Under the pieces are notes generated by a model. The model worked only from the letters and a program-made list of their open reading frames with translations, was not told the DNA's origin and did not search any database. DNA of 26,053 nucleotides, taken from NCBI GenBank assembly GCA_964651395.1, contig CAZYXZ010000043.1, forward strand, positions 1-26,053. The letters run 5' to 3'. A program made the translations under genes and the position numbers. Positions 13,615 to 24,754 of this stretch are shown here, piece after piece (the first letter of the stretch is position 1; each line of letters opens with the position of its first letter). Origin of the DNA: CAZYXZ01 sp964651395 (lineage in GTDB: Bacteria > Actinomycetota > Actinomycetes > BP-191).

Positions 13615-13779
13615 GGCCCGTCGTGATCATCTTCCGGCTGTGGACATACCTACCTTCATGTCACCCTCGGCGCCGATCCCGGACACATGCCGGCAAAGCC
13701 CGCCGAACGAGCCCAGGCCGAAGGCTGCGCCGCCAACGCTGGAGCTGCTGCGTCATCCTCGCCGTCGTCCCCGCCGCCC

Positions 13780-13785
13780 TACGCT
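13780..13785 (+). promoter_or_regulatory. -10 box of tRNA-Gln
   Basis: TACGCT, 20 nt upstream of the mature tRNA 5' end, which would leave a leader of about 14 nt for RNase P removal. No convincing -35 box is visible. Confidence 0.4.
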
Positions 13786-13805
13786 GTGAGCGCGAGACCA
13801 GCCTT

Positions 13806-13880
13806 TCCGGGGTGGTCTAACGGTATGACGGGGGCCTTTGGAGCCTTCAGATCCAGGTTCGAGTCCTGGCCCCGGAGCCA
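13806..13880 (+). tRNA. tRNA-Gln (anticodon TTG)
   Basis: A full cloverleaf: acceptor TCCGGGG/CCCCGGA (13806-13812 with 13870-13876), D arm GTC/GAC, anticodon stem GGGGC/GCCTT with two G-U pairs, loop CTTTGGA with anticodon TTG (13838-13840), 5-nt variable loop, T arm CCAGG/CCTGG with loop TTCGAGT, discriminator G, and encoded CCA. It reads CAA glutamine codons (CAG by wobble). It stands directly upstream of glmU. Confidence 0.96.
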
Positions 13881-13886
13881 TAGACT
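13881..13886 (+). promoter_or_regulatory. -10 box of glmU abutting the tRNA CCA end
   Basis: TAGACT starts at the base after the tRNA CCA. A start of transcription near 13893 would give a leader of about 26 nt to the GTG at 13919. It is the same hexamer as before metG and rplY. If used, glmU-prs has a promoter separate from the tRNA. Confidence 0.45.
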
Positions 13887-13918
13887 CGCGTTCCCGACAT
13901 CTTGGAGTCCGGCTGAGC

Positions 13919-15319
13919 GTGTCTGCGCCCCTCACTGTCGTCGTGCTGGCTGCCGGCGAGGGGAAGCGCATGCGCTCCGCCCGTCCGAAGGTGCTGCACG
14001 AGGTCGGCGGGCGCACGTTGCTCGGCCACGTCCTGGCCGCCGTCGACCCGCTCTCTCCCGCCCAGACCGTCGTGGTCGTGGGGCACGGCCGCGAGGCGGT
14101 CACCGACTGGCTCGGCGCGCGGTCGCCGGCTGCCACCACCGTCGTCCAGGAGGAGCAGCGGGGCACCGGCGACGCCGTACGCCGGGCGCTCGACCAGGTG
14201 GCCGATGGCGACGGCACGCTGCTGGTGCTCGCCGGGGACACGCCGCTGCTCACCACCGAGACGATCGAGTCGCTGCTCGGCACCGCGCAGGGCGCGGCGG
14301 CGGTGCTGCTCACCGCGCACGTGCCCGACCCGCGTGGCTACGGCCGGGTGCTGCGCGACGAGAACGGCGACGTCTACGGCATCGTCGAGGACGCCGACGC
14401 GATCGAGGAGCAGCTGGCGATCGACGAGATCAACGCCGGCACCTACGCCTTCGACCTGCCCAAGCTGCGGACCGCCCTCGCCAAGATCGACTCCGACAAC
14501 GCCCAGGGCGAGGAGTACCTGACCGACGTGGTCGGCATCCTGGTCGCCTCCGGCGAGACGGTCCGCGCCGTGGCCGCGCCGGACTGGCGGGAGTCTCTCG
14601 GGGTGAACGACCGCGCCCAGCTGGCGGCGGCCGGCGCGCTGCTGCGCGACCGGCTCGTCCTCGCCGCGCAGCAGGCCGGCGCGACGATCGTCGACCCGGC
14701 TACCACCTGGCTCGACGCGGGTGTCCGGCTCAGCGCCGACTGCGTCGTCGAGCCGTTCACCATGCTGCACGGCTCGACCACGGTCGCGGCCGGCGCGGTG
14801 GTCGGCCCCTACTCGCGGCTCACCGACACGCAGGTGGGCGAGGGGGCCACGGTCGTCGCGAGTGTCTGCGTCGGCGCCGAGATCGGTCCCGAGGCGAGCG
14901 TCGGTCCCTACACCTACCTGCGCGCGGGCAGCCGGCTGGGCCGGGGCGCCAAGGCCGGCGGTTTCGTCGAGATGAAGAACACCACCGTCGGGGCCGGCAG
15001 CAAGGTGCCCCACCTGTCCTACGTCGGCGACGCGGTCATCGGCAGCGGCAGCAACGTCGGCGCCGGCACGATCACGTGCAACTACGACGGGGTCGCGAAG
15101 CACGAGACCCGGATCGGCGATGATGTCTTCGTCGGCAGCGGCACGATGCTGGTCGCCCCGGTCTCGCTCGGCGACGGGGCCTACATCGCGGCCGGTTCGG
15201 CGATCACGGAGGACGTACCGGACGGGGCGCTCGGCATCGGCCGGGCGCGGCAGGTGAACAAGCCCGACCGGGCGCCGGGGCGGGGAGCGCAGGACGAGGA
15301 CGAGGGAGCAGCACCGTGA
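13919..15319 (+). CDS. glmU: Bifunctional GlcN-1-P acetyltransferase / GlcNAc-1-P uridylyltransferase
   Basis: 466 residues. It makes UDP-GlcNAc, the precursor of peptidoglycan and other wall polymers. The N-terminal uridylyltransferase domain starts at once with LAAGEGKRMRSARPKVLHEV (residues 9 onward) and holds EQRGTGDAV. The C-terminal left-handed beta-helix has the hexapeptide repeats and the acetyltransferase active-site region (LSYVGDAVIGSGSNVGAGT, then CNYDG). The GTG at 13919 matches the family N-terminus, with GGAG 11 nt upstream; longer frames would run into tRNA-Gln. The charged C-terminal tail is short compared with the 495-residue M. tuberculosis enzyme. Its TGA overlaps the prs GTG as GTGA, giving a glmU-prs operon. 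Confidence 0.96.
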   Translation: MSAPLTVVVLAAGEGKRMRSARPKVLHEVGGRTLLGHVLAAVDPLSPAQTVVVVGHGREAVTDWLGARSPAATTVVQEEQRGTGDAVRRALDQVADGDGTLLVLAGDTPLLTTETIESLLGTAQGAAAVLLTAHVPDPRGYGRVLRDENGDVYGIVEDADAIEEQLAIDEINAGTYAFDLPKLRTALAKIDSDNAQGEEYLTDVVGILVASGETVRAVAAPDWRESLGVNDRAQLAAAGALLRDRLVLAAQQAGATIVDPATTWLDAGVRLSADCVVEPFTMLHGSTTVAAGAVVGPYSRLTDTQVGEGATVVASVCVGAEIGPEASVGPYTYLRAGSRLGRGAKAGGFVEMKNTTVGAGSKVPHLSYVGDAVIGSGSNVGAGTITCNYDGVAKHETRIGDDVFVGSGTMLVAPVSLGDGAYIAAGSAITEDVPDGALGIGRARQVNKPDRAPGRGAQDEDEGAAP

Positions 15320-16293
15320 GCGGGCTGGAGATCACCGGCAGCAAGCACCTGATGCTGTTCTCCGGGCGGGCGTACCCCGAGCTGACCGAGGAGGTCGCGC
15401 AGAACCTGGGCTGCTCGCCGAGCCCGGTCGTCCTCTACGACTTCGCGAACGGCGAGACGTACTGCCGGTTCGAGGAGTCCGTCCGCGGGTCCGACGCCTT
15501 CGTCCTCCAGAGCCACACGTCGCCGATCAACACCTGGCTCATGGAGCAGCTGATCATGTGCGACGCGCTCAAGCGCGCGTCCGCCAAGCGGATCACCGTC
15601 GTCGCGCCGTTCTTCCCGTACGCGCGCCAGGACAAGAAGACGCTGGCCCGCGAGCCGATCTCCGCGAAGCTGGTGGCCGACCTGTTCCGCGCGGCGGGGG
15701 CCAACCGGATCATCTCGATCGACCTGCACACGCCGCAGATCCAGGGCTACCTCGACGCGCCGCTCGACCACCTGACCGCCCTGCCGATGCTCTCCGACCA
15801 CATCGCGGCCAACCTCGACCGCGAGCACGTGACGATCGTGTCGCCGGACTCGGGCCGGGTGCGCGTGGCGGAGAAGTACACCGACCGGCTCGGCTGCCCG
15901 CTGGCGATCATCCACAAGCGCCGCGACGCGCTGGTGGCCAACGAGGCCAAGGTCTTCGAGGTCGTCGGTCAGGTCGAGGGCCGCGTCTGCGTGATCGTCG
16001 ACGACATGATCGACACGGCCGGCACCATCACCAAGGCCGCGGACGCCCTCTTCGAGCAGGGCGCGGCGGAGGTCCACGTCGCGGCGACGCACGGCATCTT
16101 CAGCGGCCCGGCCGTCGACCGGCTCAAGAACTCCCGGATCAGCCAGGTGATCGTCACGAACACCCTGCCGATCTCGACCGACAAGCAGTTCGACAAGCTG
16201 ACCGTGCTCTCGATCGCGCCGATCGTGGCCGCGGCGATCCGCGCGGTCTTCGACGACTCCAGCGTCTCCGAGCTCTTCGACGGGACGAACTGA
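15316..16293 (+). CDS. prs: Ribose-phosphate pyrophosphokinase (PRPP synthetase)
   Basis: 325 residues; makes PRPP from ribose-5-phosphate and ATP for purine, pyrimidine, His, Trp, NAD and, in Actinobacteria, arabinan precursor synthesis. It shows FANGETYCRFEESVRG, the catalytic flexible loop FFPYARQDKK, DLHTPQIQGYL, SPDSGRVRVAEKY and the PRPP-binding VIVDDMIDTAGTI (about 225-237). The GTG start overlaps the glmU stop (GTGA), and GGGAG lies about 8-9 nt upstream. It converges with the LVIVD protein gene, with only 8 bp between the two stop codons. Confidence 0.97.
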   Translation: MSGLEITGSKHLMLFSGRAYPELTEEVAQNLGCSPSPVVLYDFANGETYCRFEESVRGSDAFVLQSHTSPINTWLMEQLIMCDALKRASAKRITVVAPFFPYARQDKKTLAREPISAKLVADLFRAAGANRIISIDLHTPQIQGYLDAPLDHLTALPMLSDHIAANLDREHVTIVSPDSGRVRVAEKYTDRLGCPLAIIHKRRDALVANEAKVFEVVGQVEGRVCVIVDDMIDTAGTITKAADALFEQGAAEVHVAATHGIFSGPAVDRLKNSRISQVIVTNTLPISTDKQFDKLTVLSIAPIVAAAIRAVFDDSSVSELFDGTN

Positions 16294-16305
16294 CCTAGCG
16301 GTCAG
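16290..16305. other. Small palindrome at the prs / LVIVD convergent junction
   Basis: CTGACC-TAGC-GGTCAG, a 6-bp inverted repeat made of the two TGA stop codons facing each other. There is no T-run, so support for a terminator is weak. Confidence 0.25.
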
Positions 16306-17804
16306 ACCACGCAGAAGAAGCCGTACGGGACCCTCGCGCGCTCCGGCACCGGGCGGTCGGCGAACGGGTCGCGCCGTTGCACGACCGGCCGGTCGGGGAT
16401 CGCGGCGGGGCGGATGATCGGCTTGGCCGCGGCGGTGTAGCGGCTCGGCGCGGAGTTGCCCTCGACGAACGGCGCCCGCGTGACCTCGGCGGCGTACTTG
16501 CCCGTGTAGCGCAGGATCTGCAGCCCGAGGTCGATGTCGACGACGTAGATCAAGCCGTTCTGCACGACGGGGTAGGACCAGAGCGCGCCGGTCCAGCGGT
16601 CGACCTCGGAACCGGGGAAGTAGAGCCGGGTGTCCCGCTGGTCCGGGTCGAAGCGCTTCTTCGGGACGAACGCGCCGAGCTCGGCCGGCTGCTTCGGGTT
16701 GGTCAGGTCGACGGCGCGCAGCCCGCCGCCGTACCAGGGCACGAGAGCGACGCTCGGGAACAGCGTCTGGTTGTGCGCCGTGAACGTGCCGTTGAGCTGC
16801 TCGGCGCGAGCGCAGTCGTTCTCCGGGATCTTGAACTCGCCGAGCAGGACGGGCTGCCGCTCGTCGCTGAAGTCGGCGGTGCGCAGCCAGCCGAACGGGC
16901 AGCCCTTGCCGGCGTTGGCGTACGCCTCCTCGACGAGGACAGCGGTCTTCTTGCCCGGCACCATGACGGCGCCGTGCACGTTGCCGCCGTACTGGACGGG
17001 CAGGCCGACGGGGACCGACGTGCCGATGTCGATCGGCGCCGGCAGGGTCGGGTTGGCGAACGACGACGTGTCCGCGACGTAGACGCCGAAGTCCCACGTC
17101 CCCATGTAGGCACGGGTGCCGTCGTCGCTCACCGAGATGGAGTGCAGGTAGCCGCTGCCGGACTCGGCGACCGCGACCGGGTCCTGCGCGATGTCGACCG
17201 CGATGTCGAAGGCGCCGACCGGACGGATGTCGGCCGGGTCGGTGATGTCGTAGACCACGAGGTCCGGTGAGAACAGCGTGAAGGTCGCGTAGATGAGAGC
17301 CCGCCCCGGCCGCTTGGCGTCCTTCCAGAGGAAGAACTCGTGCGGTGGACGCACTCCGAGGTCGAGCGTCCCGAGCAGCTTCGGTCGACGGCAGTCCCGG
17401 ATGTCGTAGGTCTGGAACGAGTTGCCCGCGGTGTCGCCGATGCCGCGCGTCGAGTAGGTCATGACCACCAGGACGCCGAGGCCGGCGTCCGCGCGCATCT
17501 CCCGCTGGGTCGACCCGGTCACCGGCGGGATCAGCCCGACCTGCTTCGGCCGCCGGGGGTCGGCGACATCCACGACGGCGATGCCGTTCTTGTCGTAGCG
17601 GTCGCCGACGTAGACGCACCGTCCGGCGACGGCGACGGGTGAGTTCACACCCCGGTCCCCGAGCGTGGTCTGCCCGATGAGCTGGAAGTTCTTGCTCAGG
17701 CCGTACCGGGAGGGCTCGGACTTCGCGGCCGGGGCCCCGCCGGCCGGCAGGCCGAGGACGAGCACGAGCGCGAGCCCCAGGAGGGTCGGCATGCGTCGAG
17801 GCAT
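16302..17804 (-). CDS. Secreted LVIVD-repeat (beta-propeller-like) protein
   Basis: 500 residues. It has a clear signal peptide: basic MPRRM, the hydrophobic LLGLALVLVLGLPAGG, and an ALA-type cut near residue 26. The body is a series of blade-like repeats of the LVIVD type (CVYVGDR, IAVVDVADPRRP, LVVYDITDPADI, LRAVDLTNPKQP, IYVVDIDLGLQILRY), which build secreted propellers of mostly unknown function. Cysteines are sparse (GRC, RDC, KGC, NDC, FFC) and could form disulfides. The ATG at 17804 is used here; a second in-frame ATG 12 nt downstream (17792) is equally possible, and neither has a clear Shine-Dalgarno. It stands alone on the minus strand between prs and rplY, interrupting an otherwise conserved neighbourhood, so it was probably inserted. 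Confidence 0.85.
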   Translation of the reverse strand: MPRRMPTLLGLALVLVLGLPAGGAPAAKSEPSRYGLSKNFQLIGQTTLGDRGVNSPVAVAGRCVYVGDRYDKNGIAVVDVADPRRPKQVGLIPPVTGSTQREMRADAGLGVLVVMTYSTRGIGDTAGNSFQTYDIRDCRRPKLLGTLDLGVRPPHEFFLWKDAKRPGRALIYATFTLFSPDLVVYDITDPADIRPVGAFDIAVDIAQDPVAVAESGSGYLHSISVSDDGTRAYMGTWDFGVYVADTSSFANPTLPAPIDIGTSVPVGLPVQYGGNVHGAVMVPGKKTAVLVEEAYANAGKGCPFGWLRTADFSDERQPVLLGEFKIPENDCARAEQLNGTFTAHNQTLFPSVALVPWYGGGLRAVDLTNPKQPAELGAFVPKKRFDPDQRDTRLYFPGSEVDRWTGALWSYPVVQNGLIYVVDIDLGLQILRYTGKYAAEVTRAPFVEGNSAPSRYTAAAKPIIRPAAIPDRPVVQRRDPFADRPVPERARVPYGFFCVV

Positions 17805-17881
17805 GCGCTGTCGTTCGACGGAGCGCGGACCCGCCCCTGCCGTGCCTGCGGTGCCGGTTTTCCGCAGGGGCGCAGGCCGCG

Positions 17882-17887
17882 TAGACT
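17882..17887 (+). promoter_or_regulatory. -10 box of rplY
   Basis: TAGACT with a poor -35 (TTTCCG, 17 nt upstream at 17859-17864). It predicts a leader of about 82 nt before the GTG at 17976, unlike the near-leaderless promoters elsewhere in the window. Confidence 0.45.
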
Positions 17888-17897
17888 CCGCTGAGCC

Positions 17898-17938
17898 GTG
17901 TGCCCAGCTGGGCGCACCCCGGCGGCGCTTCCGGCGCC
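17898..17938 (+). promoter_or_regulatory. Two-hairpin leader of rplY mRNA
   Basis: Hairpin 1: GTGTGCCC (17898-17905), loop AGCT, GGGCGCAC (17910-17917), 8 pairs with one G-U. Hairpin 2: GGCGC (17924-17928), loop TTCCG, GCGCC (17934-17938). Both lie just downstream of the predicted transcription start and about 38 nt before the rplY start. This could be an autoregulatory ribosomal-protein leader; no known leader family was recognised. Confidence 0.35.
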
Positions 17939-17975
17939 CGCTTCCCCGCAGTCGAGATCGAGAGAGAGTGTCGTC

Positions 17976-18644
17976 GTGGCCGAGGTCCGCATTGTCGCCG
18001 AGCCCCGTACGGAGTTCGGCAAGGGCTTCGCGCGCCGCGTACGCCGCGACGGCCGCGTTCCCGCCGTCCTCTACGGTCACGGCACGGACCCGCGCCACGT
18101 CGCCGTCTCGGCCCGCGAGCTCATGCACGCCTTCAAGGGCGCCTCGGGCACGAACGTGCTGCTGACCCTCGAGCTGCCGGACGGCTCGGAGCTCGCGCTG
18201 CCCCGCCAGGTGCAGAAGGACCCGATCCGCGGTGACCTGCTGCACGTGGACCTGCTCCTCGTGAAGCAGGGTGAGCGTGTCGCGGTCGACGTCCCGGTGC
18301 ACACGGTCGGCGAGTCGATCGGCGTGAAGACCGAGAACGGCATCCTCGACCTGCTGCTCACCTCGCTGCACGTGGAGGCCGAGGCGACCCACATCCCGGC
18401 GGGCGTCGAGGTCGACGTGACCGACCTGGGTGTGGGCGACCACATCACGGCCGGTCAGGTGAAGCTGCCGAGCGGGGTCACGTTGCTGACGGACCCCGAC
18501 GCGTACGTCGTCAACATCATGGGCCCGACGGCCGAGGAGCCGGAGACCGTGGCGGCCGAGGGCGAGGGCGCCGAGGGCGAAGCAGCTGCCGAGGGCGCCG
18601 AGGACGCGCCGGCCGAGGGCGGCACCGAGTCCGAAGGCGAGTAG
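17976..18644 (+). CDS. rplY: Large-subunit ribosomal protein bL25, CTC (long) form
   Basis: 222 residues. It binds 5S rRNA in the 50S subunit. The N-terminal L25 domain (about 1-92) begins MAEVRIVAEPRTEFGKG and includes RRVRRDGRVPAVLYG and VQKDPIRGDLLHVD; the C-terminal TL5/CTC beta domain (about 100-185) follows. The tail of about 35 residues is Glu/Ala/Gly-rich and acidic, as in other actinobacterial CTC proteins. The GTG at 17976 gives the family N-terminus; a GAGAGAG tract lies upstream. The TAG stop is followed after 3 nt by the apparent ATC start of pth in the same frame. A structured leader of about 82 nt precedes it. Confidence 0.95.
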   Translation: MAEVRIVAEPRTEFGKGFARRVRRDGRVPAVLYGHGTDPRHVAVSARELMHAFKGASGTNVLLTLELPDGSELALPRQVQKDPIRGDLLHVDLLLVKQGERVAVDVPVHTVGESIGVKTENGILDLLLTSLHVEAEATHIPAGVEVDVTDLGVGDHITAGQVKLPSGVTLLTDPDAYVVNIMGPTAEEPETVAAEGEGAEGEAAAEGAEDAPAEGGTESEGE

Positions 18645-18647
18645 CCC

Positions 18648-19249
18648 ATCGCCGAGCAGCCCGGCGACGACGGCCCGACGCTCGTCGTCGGCCTGGGCAA
18701 CCCCGGTCCGAAGTACGCCGGCCACCGGCACAACGTCGGGCACATGGTCGTCGCGGAGCTGGCCGGCCGCGTGGGTGGCACGTTCAAGGCGCACCGGGGC
18801 CGGGCTGACCTCGTCGAGACGCGCCTGGCCGGTCGCCGTGTCATCCTCGCGAAGCCGAAGTGCTACATGAACGAGTCCGGTGGCCCGGTCGCGTCGCTGC
18901 GCGACTACTTCAAGCTGCCGCTCGACCGGATCGTCGTCGTGTACGACGAGATCGACCTGCCGTACGGCACCATGCGGGTCAAGCTCGGCGGCGGGGACAA
19001 CGGCCACAACGGGCTCAAGTCGATCACGCGGTCGCTCGGCAGCGGCGACTACTACAAGGTTCGCTTCGGGGTGAGCCGCCCGCCGGGCCGGCAGGAGCCG
19101 GCCGACTACGTCCTGTCCGACTTCTCGGCGGCGGAGCGCAAGGAGCTGCCTTTCCACGTCGACCGCACGGCCGACGCCGTGGAGTCGTTGCTCGGCGACG
19201 GCCTCGACGCCACGCAGAACCGCTTCCACGGCATGCCCGGCGAGGGCTG

Positions 19250-19250
<1 letters not shown>
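18648..19250 (+). CDS. pth: Peptidyl-tRNA hydrolase, apparently starting at ATC
   Basis: Recycles peptidyl-tRNA released from stalled ribosomes; 200 residues if counted from ATC 18648. Active-site residues are visible: N18 in VVGLGNPG, H28 in HRHNVG, NESGGP, D in YDEIDLPYG, and N in GHNGLKS. No ATG, GTG or TTG occurs between the rplY TAG (18642-18644) and N18/H28. The first is ATG 18744 (residue 33), which would remove both catalytic residues. ATC 18648 gives an N-terminus of the form xAEQPGDDG..LVVGLGNPG, close to M. tuberculosis MAEPLLVVGLGNPG, with GAAGG about 10 nt upstream. Alternatives are UAG readthrough from rplY, which is in the same frame, or a sequence error. Its TGA overlaps the mfd ATG (TGATG). 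Confidence 0.85.
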
Positions 19251-22719
<3,469 letters not shown>

Positions 22720-22723
<4 letters not shown>

Positions 22724-23763
22724 AGCGCTCCACCCTCCGCGTCGCCGCCGGCCTGCTCGGCGCGGTGCTGCTCTCCTCGTGCGGTGCCGGCGTCCTGACC
22801 TCCGGTTCCGGCGCGGGTGTCGCCGCCAAGGTGGGCGAGACCACGATCACCACCGGTGACCTCACCGAGCTGGTGAACCGCGGCCTCGAGAACGAGCAGT
22901 TCAAGCAGTCGGTGGGGGACAACAAGGACGACTACCAGCGGCGCGTCCTGACCCAGCTGATCACGCGGGCCCTCGACGACCAGGCGGCGGCGAAGCTGGG
23001 CGTCACGGTGACCGACGCCGATGTGGAGAAGCGCTACCAGGAGTTCGTGACCCAGGCCGGCGGCGCCCAGCAGCTCGAGGAGCAGGCCGCCACCAACGGC
23101 ATCGCCAAGGACGACATCCGCACGATCATCCGCGACTTCGTGGTCTCCGACGCGATCTCCGACAAGCTCGTGGCCGACGTGAAGATCACGGACGCGCAGA
23201 TCAAGGCGCGCTACGACAAGGACAAGCTGACCTACGACCGGGTACGCCTCCAGCACGTGCTCGTGAAGGAGGAGGCGCTCGCGAAGTCACTCCTCGCCCA
23301 GCTCCGCGGCGGCGCGGACTTCGCCGCCATCGTGAAGCAGCACTCGACGGACGAGGGCAGCAAGGCCAACGGCGGCATCTACGACTTCGCACCGCGCGGC
23401 CAGTACGTGAAGCCGTTCGAGGACGCCGCGTTCAGCACGCCGCCCGGCCAGCTGGTCGGCCCGGTGAAGACGGAGTTCGGCTTCCACGTCATCAAGGTGC
23501 TCGAGCGCAAGATCACCACCCTCGCGCAGGCGACGGCGGAGATCCGCACGAAGCTGCAGGACGAGGCCAAGCAGACCAAGCTGCCCGAGTACCTCACGCA
23601 GCTGGCCAAGGACCTGGGTGTCACGGTGAACCCGCGCTTCGGTGACTGGGACCCGGCCGCCCGTGAGGTCGTCGCACCCAAGGACGAGGTGTCCACGACG
23701 GAGACGGCGCCACCGGCCGTGGAGGCGCCGGAGCAGCCGGAGCAGTCCCCGGCCACGTCCTGA
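22720..23763 (+). CDS. SurA/PrsA-like peptidyl-prolyl isomerase lipoprotein
   Basis: 347 residues. The GTG at 22720 overlaps the mfd stop (GTGA), with AAGGGA about 8 nt upstream. The signal peptide MKRSTLRVAAGLLGAVLLSS is followed by the lipobox Cys (LLSS-C21), so it is a membrane-anchored extracytoplasmic lipoprotein. A helical SurA-N-like chaperone region (about 35-160) precedes a PpiC parvulin domain (about 167-265; RLQHVLVKEEA, GGADFAAIVKQHS, FGFHVIKVLE). The C-terminal tail is Pro/Glu/Thr-rich. It probably helps fold exported proteins. A lipoprotein is also encoded in this part of the M. tuberculosis cluster (lpqU), but I do not claim homology. Confidence 0.9.
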
Positions 23764-23780
23764 CCGACCGCGCGACGCCC

Positions 23781-24704
23781 ATGGACCGGCTGGTGCTGGT
23801 CGCCAACACCCATCGGGTCGCACCGGGCCTGCTCTCGTACGCCGCGTGGGAAGCCCTGCGCGAAGGTCCGGTGTACACGTCCGACGCGCAACACCCGCAG
23901 CTGCCGTTCCTCGCGGCCGCCGACGTCACGGTCGCGGTGCTGAACCCGGAGGACGGACCGCCCAACCAGCGGGTCAGCTACCTGCTCGGCGGCGGCGACC
24001 CGACGCAGACCTCGTTGGCCGTGCAGTTCCGCGAGCTCGCGCGTGGGGGTCAGGCGGTCTGGCTGGCCAGCGCCGGCGGGGACCCTCAGTTCACGCGCGC
24101 CCTCGGCGACCTGGTCGCACGCGAGGGCGGCATCGAGCTGGAGATCGTCTACGGCTCCTACGACCTGCCCGGCGCCCGCCTCTACGACCTGGTCGCGACG
24201 ATGGACCGGCTGCGGTCGCCGGACGGTTGTCCGTGGGACGCGGAGCAGACGCACGCGACGCTCGCGCCGTACCTGCTCGAGGAGGCGTACGAAGCGGTCG
24301 ACGCGCTGGAGGCCGGGGACCTGGCCGCGCTGCGCGACGAGCTCGGCGACGTCCTGCTCCAGGTCGTGTTCCACGCACGGGTCGCGCAGGAGCGTACGGA
24401 CGACACGCGGTTCACGATCGACGACGTCGCCGGCGCGATCGTCGACAAGCTGGTCCGCCGTCACCCGCACGTCTTCGGCGACGTGACCGTCTCCGGGCCC
24501 GCGGAGGTGGTCCGCAACTGGGACGAGATCAAGGCGGCGGAGAGGGCGGCGTCGGGCACGACCGCGGTGCCTCACGACCCGGCGGTCGCGGCCGCGGTGC
24601 TCTCCGTCGTCGCGGACGCCGTCACCGAGGACGGCGAGGTCGGTCGTGCGCTGCGCGCGGCCGCCCGCCGACTGGCCGACAAGGCTGCCGAGGAGTCGCC
24701 GTAG
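23781..24704 (+). CDS. mazG: MazG nucleoside triphosphate pyrophosphohydrolase
   Basis: 307 residues. Hydrolyses NTPs/dNTPs, including damaged ones, to NMP and PPi. The catalytic domain has LRSPDGCPWDAEQTH, the metal-binding EExxE set (LLEEAYEAVDAL) and ELGDVLLQVVFHARVA. The N-terminal ~130 residues form the extra, methylase-like domain seen in mycobacterial MazG proteins rather than the two tandem MazG repeats of E. coli. The ATG at 23781 is the only start between the upstream stop (23763) and the conserved region; no Shine-Dalgarno is seen. It follows the PPIase gene by 17 nt and probably belongs to the pth-mfd operon. Confidence 0.94.
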   Translation: MDRLVLVANTHRVAPGLLSYAAWEALREGPVYTSDAQHPQLPFLAAADVTVAVLNPEDGPPNQRVSYLLGGGDPTQTSLAVQFRELARGGQAVWLASAGGDPQFTRALGDLVAREGGIELEIVYGSYDLPGARLYDLVATMDRLRSPDGCPWDAEQTHATLAPYLLEEAYEAVDALEAGDLAALRDELGDVLLQVVFHARVAQERTDDTRFTIDDVAGAIVDKLVRRHPHVFGDVTVSGPAEVVRNWDEIKAAERAASGTTAVPHDPAVAAAVLSVVADAVTEDGEVGRALRAAARRLADKAAEESP

Positions 24705-24711
24705 TCGCCGG

Positions 24712-24717
24712 TACGCT
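24712..24717 (+). promoter_or_regulatory. -10 box of eno
   Basis: TACGCT, 8 nt after the mazG stop, predicts a leader of about 31 nt before the GTG at 24755, which carries a GGTGAG Shine-Dalgarno-like sequence. No clear -35 box. It suggests eno has its own promoter. Confidence 0.4.
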
Positions 24718-24754
24718 GGGAAGTCAGCCCCCGAGCGAAGGTGAGTGACGCAGC

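Noticed and set aside
13623..13820. 65-codon plus-strand open frame before tRNA-Gln
   Set aside because: No Shine-Dalgarno, no motif, and it overlaps the tRNA promoter and 5' end.
13806..13880. tRNA-Gln as an integration site with an integrated element
   Set aside because: No integrase and no duplicated tRNA 3' end were seen in the window.
13838..13918. Upstream extension of glmU to an ATG inside tRNA-Gln
   Set aside because: It would overlap the tRNA anticodon-to-acceptor region; the family N-terminus begins at GTG 13919.
17805..19229. Minus-strand extension of the LVIVD gene frame over rplY and pth
   Set aside because: The signal peptide starts at 17804; everything upstream is antisense to rplY and pth.
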